Origin: Dictyophora rubrovolvata
Lineage: Eukaryota; Basidiomycota; Agaricomycetes; Phallales; Phallaceae
NCBI GenBank assembly: GCA_029959195.1
Contig: CP114120.1
Location: forward strand, 2,108,001 to 2,172,000
Direction of reading: 5' to 3'
Length of the DNA stretch: 64,000 bases
Shown here one piece after another: positions 24,740 to 35,891 of the stretch; within the stretch, counting starts at the first letter, position 1, and every line of letters starts with the position of its first letter. The notes beneath the pieces were generated by a model. The model was not told the origin of the DNA. It saw only the letters and a program-made list of their open reading frames with translations, and searched no databases. Position numbers and translations under genes: made by a program.

Positions 24740-27700
24740 CTATCGAACACCTAGGTGATCCAGTGCTTGAAGTACGCGGCTGTCAAGGCTCATTTCTTGT
24801 TTCGAAGCTTGGACACGGGAGAGAGCCGTCCTTATCATCTGAAAGGAAAGTTGGGGTGTTGATAACATCTGTGATAGGTACTGGGCTGTCTCATCATCTG
24901 GATGCAATATCGGTCATAGTCATAAAGTGGTGCCATAGGCAGCGAATCAACAGGCGGACAAGTATCAACGACTCACCTGTGGGCTCAAAGTCTCTGATAT
25001 GAACATGACTACACGTAGAATCTTGACATCTTCCGCCCCCTGGTATCTCGAAAGGACAAAGAGACTGCATGGGGTCCAGCTTGGATACAACCTCTCTACG
25101 GAGGGGCCGTAATAACTGCGAAATCTGCTCTGAGAAGGGTCTATCTACTGAAACAGGGGCGCTTGAAAGACTAGATACTGCCTCCTTGGAGTTAGAGTCA
25201 GTAGGGAAAGGTGCCTGAGTTACAGGATATATGGACAAAGGGGAAATATAGTCAGTAAAATAAGTCTTGGACGATGAAGCAGCCTGAAAAGAAAGAGGGG
25301 TTTAGAGTGCATATGTATGGTTTAGCACAAAATATGAGAGATCTAGAGGAGCCGTAATCGGAATACGCACATCATTCCCAGAAACAGAAGGAGAGAAGTA
25401 AGGCGAGTGGCTTGACAAATCAGGAATCTAAAAAAGGGTAGCACGCAAGACCCAAGATAGACTTAGTATAAAAACCAATAAAGAAAAGTGCCTCAGCACT
25501 ATAGAACCGGAACGACGCTTGCCACTTGTTCATGTTCAGCCGTTACAGACACCGAAGCTGTGTAAGGTGTGGATGTGAACTAAAGATGAGAAAAGTAATA
25601 CATACTAGTTGTTTCTTTACCGACGGTCGGATCTGGTAATAAAACTGGTGAGCGTATCGCCTTGAAGATGGAGGTGGACTAAAAACCGGAAGATGAGAAA
25701 TCGGTCGGCACCGATGTCTGTGCACCTGTTTGACCTACTACCATAAGCGCGCATCGAATCCTTTCGAAGAAATGGAGATATACCTGTGCTAAAATCGTCT
25801 TTCATGTCAGAGTCTTCTTGAGAATCGTCTGAGGTCGACGGCTCATCGACCTTGCTCAATAAACTGGGAGGGGTTCTGTCAGGCTCCTGCTTTATGGACA
25901 GGGTAAAAATCTCTGCTAGTGGATTCAACAAGCTCCCAGAAGGATCGACGGATGGAAGTGCTATAGGTGAAAGTGTTACGGGTGAAGCTGTAGGTGGAGG
26001 TGTAACACTTTGGGACTAAACAACGGGACTTGAGGAACGAAGTAGTTCAGGGAACAGGGAAACACACAGGTTTTGAGAATGACTTTAGTTTATTCCTTTC
26101 TCGTTCAGCAATTAGCTCTTTCATTCTCTTGATTTCCTGTTCTTTGAGAAGTAAGGCATCCGGGTTAGGTATGAGTCTCGCCTGTTGGACGACCGTAGTT
26201 ACGTTCGCAGCTTCCGATGACATACTTGTTTGTAGTGTAGCGTTGACAACAGTGACGACTGATGTTTGAGTAGACTTAGATGAACTCTCGGGTAGTTCTT
26301 CATCTTCGGAGTCGCTAAAGTCGATGACAACTTTTCGATTGGATAAAAGGTTGGCAAAGCTGGGAGTCGTAATGCTCGATAATCTTTGAAGATTAGGGGG
26401 TCGGCCATTTCCATTCAGGGTTAGGTGCGAGTTGTTGCGAGGTGAAGACTCGTAGTCTATCCAGTCTGCAGCGACCGCTCGTTTAGTCGCGGACCTCTTT
26501 GAGAGGGTAGATCGTTCGGAAGTGGCTGGTAGATCCACGGGAGATGCCAAAGGTTCCGACATACTATCATTCATAACGACATCAACATTACCCTCCTTCG
26601 GCCCTGGAATAGCCGGAGCAGTCGACACTAGGCTGTTCAAAAAATCGTCTACAGCTTCGATAGGAACTGTGGAGGTTTCTAAAGAGACTGAAGGCTTGGC
26701 GTCCAAAAACAACGTCGAATTTGCCTGCTTCTTAGCTTCTAATTTACGCCGACTAGCTAAGGCGGCCTTCCGAGCAAGCAACTCTTGCCGCCTAAGAGTC
26801 TCGATTTCATCCAAGTTCCCCGAATAGCCATGTTTTGGTACTTCTGCTATTGACCGCAGAGGAAAAGTACCATTCGCAATAGTCGTCGACGGAGTGGCTT
26901 CGGATATATTGGTGGGAGATACATCTTGACTTTCAAGCCCTGGAATCGGGTCGCCATACATGTCGGCGGAGCTAGGTTGTCCAGAATTCAGTGGCTGCTG
27001 ATTAAGAGGGAGGGCGTAAATTTGGGCCGTGGTTGGAGATAACGACGGAGAGGAGTGGCCAGGAGAAATAGCAACAGACTGAGAAGAAGTGGATAGAACA
27101 GGTTTATAATGTTCCGACTGTTCAACGGTAGACTGAGGGATAACCTTGGCATTTTCCTCAGGAGGACTATAAGGAAAAATGCTAGTAGTATCAAGGTTAC
27201 TAGGAAGCCTATCTCAACTTAGACACATCTATCCGCAGCTATTAAAGAACGAGGCCGACGCACCTCAGATTTAATTCCGTGAATACATAGTATATTGCTT
27301 CTTTCGTCAAACCGCAATTGATGAGATATTCAGGTGGTACATTCCAGCCTAAAAGATCAAGAATTATTTCCTTAGCTTCAGTCAACTCATGGGCGGTCAC
27401 TAAATTATCCCATTAACTAAGGTTGCATTCACGTTCTTTACAAGTTGACTTACTTTCTAAGGAAGGTCGAGCATGCTTAGTATCAACACTTGCTGAACTC
27501 TGAATGTACGGTGATCGAAAGTCAGATATAGGGCTCTGCTTTGATGGTGGTGGCTTTGAAACAGAAGTTCTAGATTGGGCTAAGTTGGACGGTCCAGCAC
27601 CCCCCGAATCCGACGAGGCATTGGTTTTTGAGCTATTTTCCACAATCGAGTTTAGACCAGGTAAGGGCTCGTTGTCAATGTCCATCATTGAGAAGCTCGA

Positions 27701-27997
27701 CTTTGTGACTTGTTGGGTTTCATCATCGCTAATTTCACCTTCCTCCTTCTCACCAGCTTTCTTCTCTTGATCAACTTGGACAGCCGTGTCAGTTGGAGGC
27801 GTATCGTCCGATCCATAATCCAATTCAGGAGAAGGTGCCGCCCTGCGTGTGGATGCTATCGAAGACGTGTCGTCAGGATTTTCGAGCGAGGGATGACGAG
27901 CTAGTCGGCGAGGTTTTAATCTTGATTTTAAAGTCAACAAGGCTGCTGCCCGCAATGTCGAAATGTCCTGTGTCGTGTACGACGATGCGGAAGCCAT
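24740..27997 (-). CDS. ZFC3H1/Red1-like zinc-finger protein (nuclear RNA surveillance)
   Basis: This is likely the scaffold of an MTREC/PAXT-type complex that hands nuclear RNA to the exosome with Mtr4. The start at 27997 opens MASASSYTTQDISTLRAAALLTLK, followed by acidic linear motifs (SPELDYGSDD, EEGEISDDE). The middle is long and disordered, with charged helices (ETLRRQELLARKAALASRRK and, near 26100-26180, KEQEIKRMKELIAERERNK). The diagnostic C-terminal finger is LCPFEIPGGGRCQDSTCSHVH, spacing CX9CX4CX3H, one residue longer than the usual first gap. The last exon (DDETAQYLSQML to HLGVR) ends at 24740. Overall this matches the architecture of fungal Red1/ZFC3H1: disorder, short helices, terminal zf-C3H1. 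The family call rests mainly on the finger and what follows it; functional transfer is inference. Internal exon limits are approximate. Confidence 0.7.
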
Positions 27998-28196
27998 CAA
28001 GTAAATATTCAGGGAAATGAATGCAAAGGAGAACGAACAGGAAATAGTCTGATTTTCGAAGTCCGGTAATTGCTTACTAAGCCACACACGTGCACAAATT
28101 GTTTGACTTGTCAGACTCACTTCGCCGTGTCGACTGCAACAGTGCAGTGGTCGACCACCGCTCGCACGAAAAAAAAATTTGATATTTGAAAATATA

Positions 28197-29713
28197 TTAA
28201 GCTGATACAAAATAAATACGATGAGTCCATCGCCGTCGTCGGGTCATTCCTTGCAATTTCCAATCATCCGAAGGGGTGTTACTGGCATTTTGCCAAAGAT
28301 CATCATAATATGCCCAGCCGTCTTCAAAACATTAAAACAAAAAGTTACACAAAACGTTTTAATACCCACTTTCATCGACGCCGCAAGATGCAAACGTTCC
28401 ATTATAGTCAAGCCTCCATGCTTCGCTGGGAATGAAATCCCAACGACCAGGGAGGGTGAATATCAAATCACTAAACTCGGGTTCAAAGGAGTTTTAAGAA
28501 TCCAGGTAGAAAGCTCTTACTTAATATCGTTCTCTTGATTGCTATCCTCGATGTAAGAGCTCGACCATGGCTTTTCCTCGTGCTTCAAACAGGTTTTAGA
28601 CCAGCCTGTGTTGGCCGACCATCTTTCACTCTCTATCAATTCAACTTCTCGTTTCTCTGCATACCACTGTTCTTCAGATAAGTTGTCATTGTCGATCATG
28701 CGTTGTAAGACGTTCTTCCTTCTCGATAGTAAGGGTGGGAAGACAAGTAAAATGAGAGGCGAGACTTGAGGATGGGTGCAGACTAGCGGTAACAAGCCAA
28801 CGACAAGAAGGACCAGTGTCAGAGGAACGTATACAATGACCGGAAGTAGGAGTAACGTCAAGAGGCAGACCAATGTGAATATATGGATAGTATAGGGTGA
28901 ATTCCATGTCAAGACTGGTAGCCAAGAAATGACCATATCATGAGCATCAGACCTAAACAAGGGGATAATGAGCAATTTGATTGAAAGGACAATGCGGGGA
29001 TAATGGACGTGCACTATTCCCATCAAATTTTGGATTGCTTGCAGATTTGCGAACCACTCAGCCGATCCTTCTTTTGGTAGGACATTCGCATTTTTTGGAG
29101 CTGACTCTGGGCTTTGGGCTGGGTTATAGGTTGTTAACAAAATTGCAATAAATACTATATTTGGAAGCAAAAAAAATAATTTGGGAAAAGTGCCTTCAAA
29201 ATTTCAGCATGAGAGTACCAGTGAGAAAGGGAGAAAAACTCGCGAACATAGCAAGCCATAAAGGGCCATCCAGGCACACGTTGTTTTCCAACCCTTCTTC
29301 CACATTACTATTTCTTCAACTCTATCTTGAAGCCAGAAAATTGGACCGCTGCGGCTGACAAAACGACGAAAATTCACAGCAGTTGTAGGTAGAGAAAGAG
29401 GTTCTCGATTCGACAGAAGTCTTCCTTGGTCATTATTCGAGAAGTTCGACGTGTCTGGAAGCGTTGGAAGGAACAATGTTGACGAAAGCAATGCATTGGT
29501 GAATTTGGAGCTGGGATTAAGATTGGAAGTTGAAGCCGAGGGCGAAGAAGGAACAGAGCCGGAGGTGTGATTGGTAGAGGCATGGACCTCGTTAGTCGAG
29601 TTGACTGGAGCAGGTAAAATAACGACTCTTTTCTTATCATGCGAGAAAACTGGCCCGTTGGGCTGTATGATTGTTGCACATGCAGGGATTTCGGCGTAAT
29701 CAAAGTCAGTCAT
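28197..29713 (-). CDS. Peroxisomal membrane peroxin, Pex24/Pex28-32 type with DysF domain
   Basis: The protein should sit in the peroxisomal or ER membrane and control peroxisome number, size or ER contacts. A Ser/Thr/Asn-rich head precedes a Pex24-like core: VSRSGPIFWLQDRVEEIVMW, then hydrophobic helices (FPKLFFLLPNIVFIAILLTT and about 28950-28740). The tail holds an N-terminal DysF half (ELIESERWSANTGWSKT) and a C-terminal half (GRWDFIPSEAWRLDYN, DGWAYYDDLWQN, TRRRRWTHRI). The final exons join at AA/T across the intron that ends just before TGATTTG, and the stop is at 28197-28199. The start is uncertain. I use the ATG at 29713, but a 3' splice site precedes the frame near 29745, so a short upstream exon may exist between here and the tRNA-Gly. 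Confidence 0.8.
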
Positions 29714-29809
29714 TAGTTCTGGTTGAGTTGCGGGCACAGCAGCCTAGAAAGGATAGTGACGTTGTGATCAGTTAGACCATAAGTGCTTGCCCGGGCCTCC
29801 TTTCGCAGG

Positions 29810-29880
29810 GCATTAATGGGGTAGTGGTAACCTCGGTCGTTGCCATCGACCGGCCGCGAGTTCGATTCTCGCTTAATGCA
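29810..29880 (+). tRNA. tRNA-Gly (GCC anticodon)
   Basis: The 71-base sequence has a perfect seven-pair acceptor stem, GCATTAA with TTAATGC, and discriminator A. The anticodon stem GGTCG/CGACC encloses loop TTGCCAT, giving anticodon GCC. The T arm contains AGTTCGATTCT. There is no intron, and a T-run follows directly, as expected for RNA polymerase III termination. It lies between the heads of the divergent peroxin and queuosine salvage genes. Confidence 0.95.
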
Positions 29881-29887
29881 TTTTTTT
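29881..29887 (+). terminator. Pol III T-run terminator of tRNA-Gly
   Basis: A run of T residues begins directly after the discriminator base of the tRNA-Gly gene. This is the standard RNA polymerase III stop signal. Confidence 0.7.
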
Positions 29888-30308
29888 CCTTCTCAATAGT
29901 CCCACATCCCAAGACTTCGCCCCTCGCTAATAATGGCTGTGACAAAGTTTTAGTTTTAGTTTTAGTAGCCAATCAGTCCCCAACGAATCCATATCTGAGC
30001 AATGATTCACAACGTGGATCGATGAAGCTTCTTAACACCTTTCATAGTGGCCATTATCAAGTCGTGCAGTTTGCAATGATCAATTATGGTATGGTCCTTT
30101 CTACATAATTCACCCTTTACTTTCCATACGTAGCAAGTGTGTCAGCAGTGAGATTCAGCCACGGCGCTCAGATTGCATATCCAAACGGGTGTCAATTTGC
30201 TTCCGCTACTTTTTTATGATTTGAAACCACGTCACTCGACCACTTTAGTCGCCTCCTCTTTCATCTTTTATATCATCTTTAATCAATTTTCTACCTCTAA
30301 CTTACTCT
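29888..30308. other. Upstream region of the queuosine salvage gene
   Basis: About 420 bp without a gene. It should hold the promoter of the plus-strand gene starting at 30309. The TTTTAG triplets at about 29950-29967 form a small repeat. Confidence 0.5.
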
Positions 30309-32048
30309 ATGTCTCTGTGCGGAATGCGTAATACTTATCAATTCAACGAAAAAGATTCAATGGAACCGGCTCGTTTCGCTAAACCAGTCGATGTAAATCC
30401 CGTTATAGAAAGCTCACGTTTTGTATTAAAAGTGCGTGGTTGCGTCATTTGTGCGTCCCATATTGATTAGAATGTACACTTCCAGCATATAAATATTGTC
30501 AAAATCAATCGAGAGGGTGTTCAAGCCGCCGCTAGACATGTGAGATTTTTTCAATAAAACCGCTGACAAGATTACCTTAACCAATTCAAAAAAAAAAAGA
30601 TCTACAAAAGTATCATTAGAGAAGGCTATTCGCCTCAAACCTGGCGTAATCATCCCTTACATCTACTACCTCCAGAATATTACACACCAGGCGATCCCGA
30701 CGTGAAAGCCTGCCTAGACTGGATATTCCTAATTTCTTCTCTTAATTTCAGTTTTTGGTCTGACAGCGACGACACTTCTGAAGAATACAGTAGATACGGT
30801 GTTGAATGGCGTGAAGGATGGGATCGTGACAGCAGAAAAACTTTTACTGGCTACTGGAGTTTGGTCGCAGCCTTGAACCGAGGTATTAGCTCAGAATTCT
30901 TTTAAGCGTCCGAAGTCTCATCCAAAAATGCTATACAGCTCTGGAAGCCGGAGTTCCTATTACTGATCCATACTTTTACGCTGATTCAATTCTATGTCCT
31001 GATTCTCTTATTGAAGACGTTTTTAAACCAGCCTCTCATTGCTCCGAAACTATTCCTTTGCTGAAGGAAAGAATAGCCGTTATGAGAGATGTGGGATCCA
31101 TCTTAATCTCTGTAAGTTTCTATCCCTCGTTCATTAAGCCCTCAAATTTACCACGTCCTGCAAAGAAATTCGGCGGCAGTTATGAAAGGCTACTGGCCCA
31201 GTTTGTTTCGGGGCGAGGGACTGCCTTGGAATTGGTTCAACTTATAACCGACGAGTTTCCAGCTTTTAGAGACGAAACGTTTTTGAAAGGCAAAAGAAGT
31301 AAGCGAAATAATACTAAATGTACCCTTTCGAGTTCACAAAAAAAACACACAGTTTGTTTTTGGAAACGAGCACAAATCCTTGTAGCGGAAACATGGTAGC
31401 GTACTCCACAGACTTTTCGTTATTCAGACCTAAATTTTCTTAAGGGCTGCATTCTATCCCCCGTCTTCCGACATACCCCATCCACTCTTCCCCGGCGGTA
31501 TCGGTCAATTAACGATGTTCGCTGGTAAGAGCATCAATTTTCCCGATTGATTCCTGGTTCTCATTTACTTTCCAGATTATCGGGTAATTTCCCTTCAGAC
31601 CGTTAAAAAAATAGGGTGAACATTTATTGATTCCATTCAGGTCCCTCAAATATTGCATCATTTACGGATTCTTTCCTATCCACCGTCTTTATTACCTCTG
31701 CTTTCATCGCATACGTATCTACCTCCTGGCTGTCGGGCGGAATTGAGCATTAGAGCCGCGAGCATATTAGCCGTTGAAGCAGTTCGGGATGAGATAGCTC
31801 GCATCCGTAACACAGAAGGCGAATGTACACCAATTATCCCAGGTCAAAAAGAAATTCCGAGTGTGCTCATAGACTTCTTCTTATGGGATCTCGGTCAGTA
31901 CCCCTGCGAATATATCGCGTTCCCGCACGAGTTTTTCTAAATGATTCCTCCCATAGCTAAAAAGATCGAACGAAAGGAGGGAAACATTGACGGGATTAGT
32001 ACTTCAGCATTATTACCGGCACATAGAACTCGCTCAATTTGGTACTAG
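30309..32048 (+). CDS. Queuosine salvage protein (DUF2419/QNG1 family)
   Basis: The family releases queuine base from queuosine nucleosides or nucleotides, so tRNA can be modified by an organism that cannot make queuine itself. After a short head, NPVIESSRFVLK opens the domain. Further landmarks are LDWIFLISSLNFSFWSD, WREGWDRDSRKTFTGYWSL, GVPITDPYFYADSILCPD, FGGSYERLLAQFVSGRGTAL, FPGGIGQLTMFADYRVPQIL and the C-terminal ALLPAHRTRSIWY. The Asp in FADYR fits the position reported as catalytic for the family. Introns include one after VLK, one after AARH and one at DL/AKK near the end. The start could be 30309 or the in-frame ATG at 30360. The stop at 32046-32048 lies only 19 bp from the stop of the convergent polymerase-like gene. 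Confidence 0.9.
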
Positions 32049-32067
32049 AGGGAATGCATTTTATAGA

Positions 32068-33844
32068 TTACTTTTTTGCCCATTTTCGTACACTCTTTGG
32101 TTTAGAAGCTGGGGTGACCTGGGCGTCTTGTATCGCGACCGGGATATACTTGGTGACATGCCAGGGAGGCTCTTCCGAAAATAATACCCTTAAATGGTGT
32201 TTGCCCATGGAGTCGCGCTCGTGTGGTTCGACATAAGGTATGCCTAGATTCTGTAGCAATGCAGCCTCATCCGGGGTCTCGAGAAATTTCCAGGCAGTAT
32301 CCGCAGGTGGCATACTAGTAGGACCACGAATATTAGAATACCATAGACCATATTCGTTCAGACGTAAGCCCTTTTTGCGAGCCCTTTGTCGACATTCATT
32401 CCCGAATACTGGACTTCCGGTGAATGTGAGGAGCGCTGCCGCCTTGGAAGCCATTGGCATCAAACTGTCAAGAATAAATGTTTGAATTACGAAATGCCCC
32501 CTTAGACTCCTTATTGGGGACTTACTAAAATCGCGTCCTTCCTAAAATTTCATCATCGATTTTCATCAGCCCATCCCAATGGGTGTCATCACTCGAAAAA
32601 GTGATAACCTCCAAACCTCGTTCTTTTATCTCACTCACTACAGATTCTTTAAAAAGTGATTCGGGAGGAATAGGATATATATTTGGCGATTGATGAGAAT
32701 CCGGAATTTTGATTTTGGAGATTACTCGAGGAAGGCTTGTGTAGGTCGGGTGAAGTAACACAACATCTATTCCGGCAAGACGTTCATGTCCTAGACGACT
32801 GGGAGCATGTTAAAGGGCGCCAGGTACTTTATGTGTAAACAGGACTTACTAACTGCCAACTAAGTGAATCTCGAATTCTTCAGGGAGGGCTTTTCGTAAG
32901 GAATCCTGATTCGTCGGGGTTGGGGTTAACACCGTGACTAGTAGTAGAGTATACACACCAAAAAACACTCCACATCCTTTCTAGGAATTGCCCTATTCGT
33001 CCTTTTTTCATATACCTCAAAAATTCTTCGAGTCGGTTCAGGGAGCAAATCCAAAAACCGGTCTTGACTCAGTTGTTCAATGGACTCGCATCCACTTTCC
33101 CAAAGGAGATGGGCTCCGATCGGCCTTTTGAACGATTAGAAACGGCGATGGATGCGAGGAAAGAAATTGAATGTAAGTACCCAATGCCGTTTACTTTTTG
33201 TAGCTGTTGAATCGCTTGTATTCTCTCTTCAGCCATTGGAGGTTTTGCTTTTACGTCAAGTCTCCGTCTAGCATCCTAGAACATCGTAATAAGAATGGCA
33301 AATATAGGAATGTGATACTGAGAAGCTCCATACCTTTTTGAGGCTGAAAAATTTTACGATGTCAAGTACAACCATATCATCTACGCCTGATATCTGGTAT
33401 TAATGGATAAAGGAAACCCCAAGACCCGCTGACTGAACTGAGGACGAACAGATTTCGGATCGTGTTTGAGAGTAAACCGGAAATCCAATTCATGAACAGT
33501 CTCTATAGCTTGCAACATCGCGGATAATTTTGGTGATCTGGGTTTCATTACCTTTTCCTTCTTATAGCCTACGAAATGCATCTCTAAGGACAGTATATTA
33601 GGGAATTAAAACACAGCGCACATTCGAATAGATAATTCAATAAACTTTGGTTCGGTCCATCGAATGACACTGTGTTTAATGATTCGTTATGTGCTTTGCG
33701 AGTAACTGGGAGATTTAGAAATCGAAATTTCGACAAATTTCGACATCTGATTGCTGGTTGTTGAAAACAGAGAAACATGGTCGTCTGATTATCTAATGGC
33801 CTTGAAGGTACCCGAGCGGACGACATCAGCAAAGAGTCCGACAT
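32068..33844 (-). CDS. Family X DNA polymerase-like protein, catalytic residues degraded
   Basis: The order of segments is that of polymerase beta/lambda/TdT. There is an 8-kDa-like helical part (LSAMLQAIETVHELDFRFTL), hairpin-helix pieces (ISGVDDMVVLDIVKFF and VNGIGPIGAHLLWESGC), and the palm strand EIHLVGSYRLGHERLAGIDV. The C-terminal strand follows (ALLTFTGSPVFGNECRQRAR, GLRLNEYGLW) with the end piece GIPYVEPHERD. The palm GDxD motif reads AGID, so the first metal-binding Asp is Gly. The strand that normally reads RRxDI reads RTRFYLMP, so the third Asp is lost. Only the middle Asp remains, and catalysis looks doubtful. I see no BRCT domain. About 45 extra residues follow the usual C-terminus. 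The start and the first splice junction near 33600 are unresolved, and the exon model elsewhere is partly inferred. Confidence 0.72.
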
Positions 33845-33952
33845 CGTTACTCTGGTACTTAAGCAAAAACAACTTGAAGTGATATTCCATTATAATTAGT
33901 ATTGTTCCAATACAGCTCCTACAGTACATACGTATACACCAATTAGTACTCA

Positions 33953-35636
33953 TCATGCCTCCACCAATGCCTCCATACCCTCGGGCCAATTAACAGCGAA
34001 TAGTAGTTTCAAATACGCCTCCATACCAACTGGCCGGTATATCCACAACTCACCCTGAGTCATACCCTCCAACCGATGAACATTCCTCGTCGGAGGACTA
34101 TGCACACTTTGTTCAACAACCTCGAGCTGCACCAAATCTCCAGGGGCCATCGATACTCCGTCTGAGGGGGTGATTCTCGGTATTTGATCTTTGACAATGA
34201 CAGCGGTATGATCAGGATCCCCCAAAGTGCATGTCCCATGCGGAAGATCGATCTTGGCAGTTTTCCATTGAACAATATCGCCTCTGCGGATTCTATCATC
34301 GCCACCTCGCCACCGTCCAGCAGTCGATGCTCGCCCTTTACCCCACGCCTTTCCTTCATATATCAAATGACCATGCGTCAAACCAAGACTAGGAATAGGT
34401 TTGGGTACATAATCCCACTGCTCGAACGACTTGAGTGCTTCGCTAGCAAGATCCCAGCACTCCCCACGTGCGCACCACTGTCCGGTTCCTTCGTAACTCT
34501 CCGCGAACGCAGCTACAGTTTCTCCATACGTTTCATGAGCCGAAACAAGCTCATCTCGCGACATTGGTTCGGGGCGACCAAGAGCCGTAGCTCTCCTCCG
34601 AGCTGCAGAAGTATCTCGCTCATTCCGTTTGGACCATTCCACTACGTACCAGCAAGCACTCATGTCGCTAAACATGACACCCCCACCAAGAGTAAACATA
34701 TCTCCACGCCATTGAGTATAGTGTGAACGTTGACAGTCTCGGGACTGTTTGAGCGGCGGGGGCACAGCTTCTGGTGTGGAATACCATGCGGTATCCCAGT
34801 TCGTTGAAGATGAGAAGTACATGCAAAGATCGTGCCCTTGGGATCCAAAAGTGGTGGCCACTGGATGTGAAGTTAAAGGCTCTGTCGCCTAAAATAAGCA
34901 CTGCGGTGAATGTCCCACTAAACGAACATATGTACCTGTTTCTGGTTGTTCATTTTTTGTAACATCTTTCCCTGATATCGATCCCTGTTGTGCATTATTG
35001 AGAACAGAACTGAGATAGAAAGAAAAGAAAGAGATAAACGAACGTTAGGTTTAGAGGCAGAAACATTGTTGATTCCGAAGAAATCATCCAGCCAAGAAAA
35101 CAACTGGGTTTTATCATGCCGGGAGATTCGCGACCAGCGTATCTGATTTGATGACGACGACGATGTTAGCTTATGTCCATTCAGTGCTAAGATAGGATTT
35201 AAATTGGAGCGACTTTCGCCATGATTTCCTCCTGCTGGTTTGGTATGTCGAGGTATAACAGGAGGAGGTCCTGTAGGTAAAGCTCGCAGAGGGGGATGAG
35301 GTGTGGAATATTGTTCATCAGGCTCATCCTGTTCAGCGTTGTCAACTTCAGCTTCCTCATCATCATCATCGTGCCGTTCATCTCTAACCAGTCCAGGTGG
35401 CGGTGGTGGCGGCGGTGGGGCTTTTGAATTAGGAACCCTAGGATCATATGTCGAAGTTGCAGACGATTTGCTTTGGAATTTAGATTTGGTGCTTGAAAAC
35501 TTTTGAGAGCTTGAATCCTTGAGGTTTTTTGCCGATCCTTTCAATGAGGAAACTAGTGGAAGAAAGAGCGTCGTCAATGAATTTGACAGACAGGTTTACC
35601 TCCCAAATTCTCTAACGTACCCGAGAACGACGGCAT
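33953..35636 (-). CDS. Bbc1/AIM3-like protein with C-terminal NlpC-like fold
   Basis: A tiny first exon (MPSFSGTLENLGG) from 35636 joins VSSLKGSAKNLKDSSSQKF. A disordered part follows with a proline run of about eight near 35395-35415, acidic patches and PPPVIPRH-type SH3 ligands. A segment RHDKTQLFSWLDDFFG then comes before a folded C-terminal domain starting near 34861. That domain holds GECWDLASEALKSF, GDIVQWKTAKIDLP and DHTAVIVKDQ, ending VNWPEGMEALVEA. The Cys in GECWD and the His in DHTAV are arranged as in papain-like NlpC/P60 folds. Fungal Bbc1/AIM3 actin-patch proteins end in such a domain as I recall it, so a role at cortical actin is inferred. I see no SH3 domain, so this may be a shortened relative. 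Confidence 0.5.
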
Positions 35637-35891
35637 TACCGCAATCCAGAAAAGCGCTGTCTCGCACTAGGAATCCTTGAGAGGGTGCGCCAAGCACTGC
35701 CATGCATCTGCCACCAAACGACTTACATAACCGCAAAATTGAATTTTTAGACGAGACAAAAATATGCTCATGAGTTTATATTCTTACATCGTGGTATATA
35801 TTTATCAACAATTAGATGAAAAACTCAACCCAGCATCATTATATACAAAGAAAAAAACAAACGAAATAACCAACTAGATATTGAACAGGAA

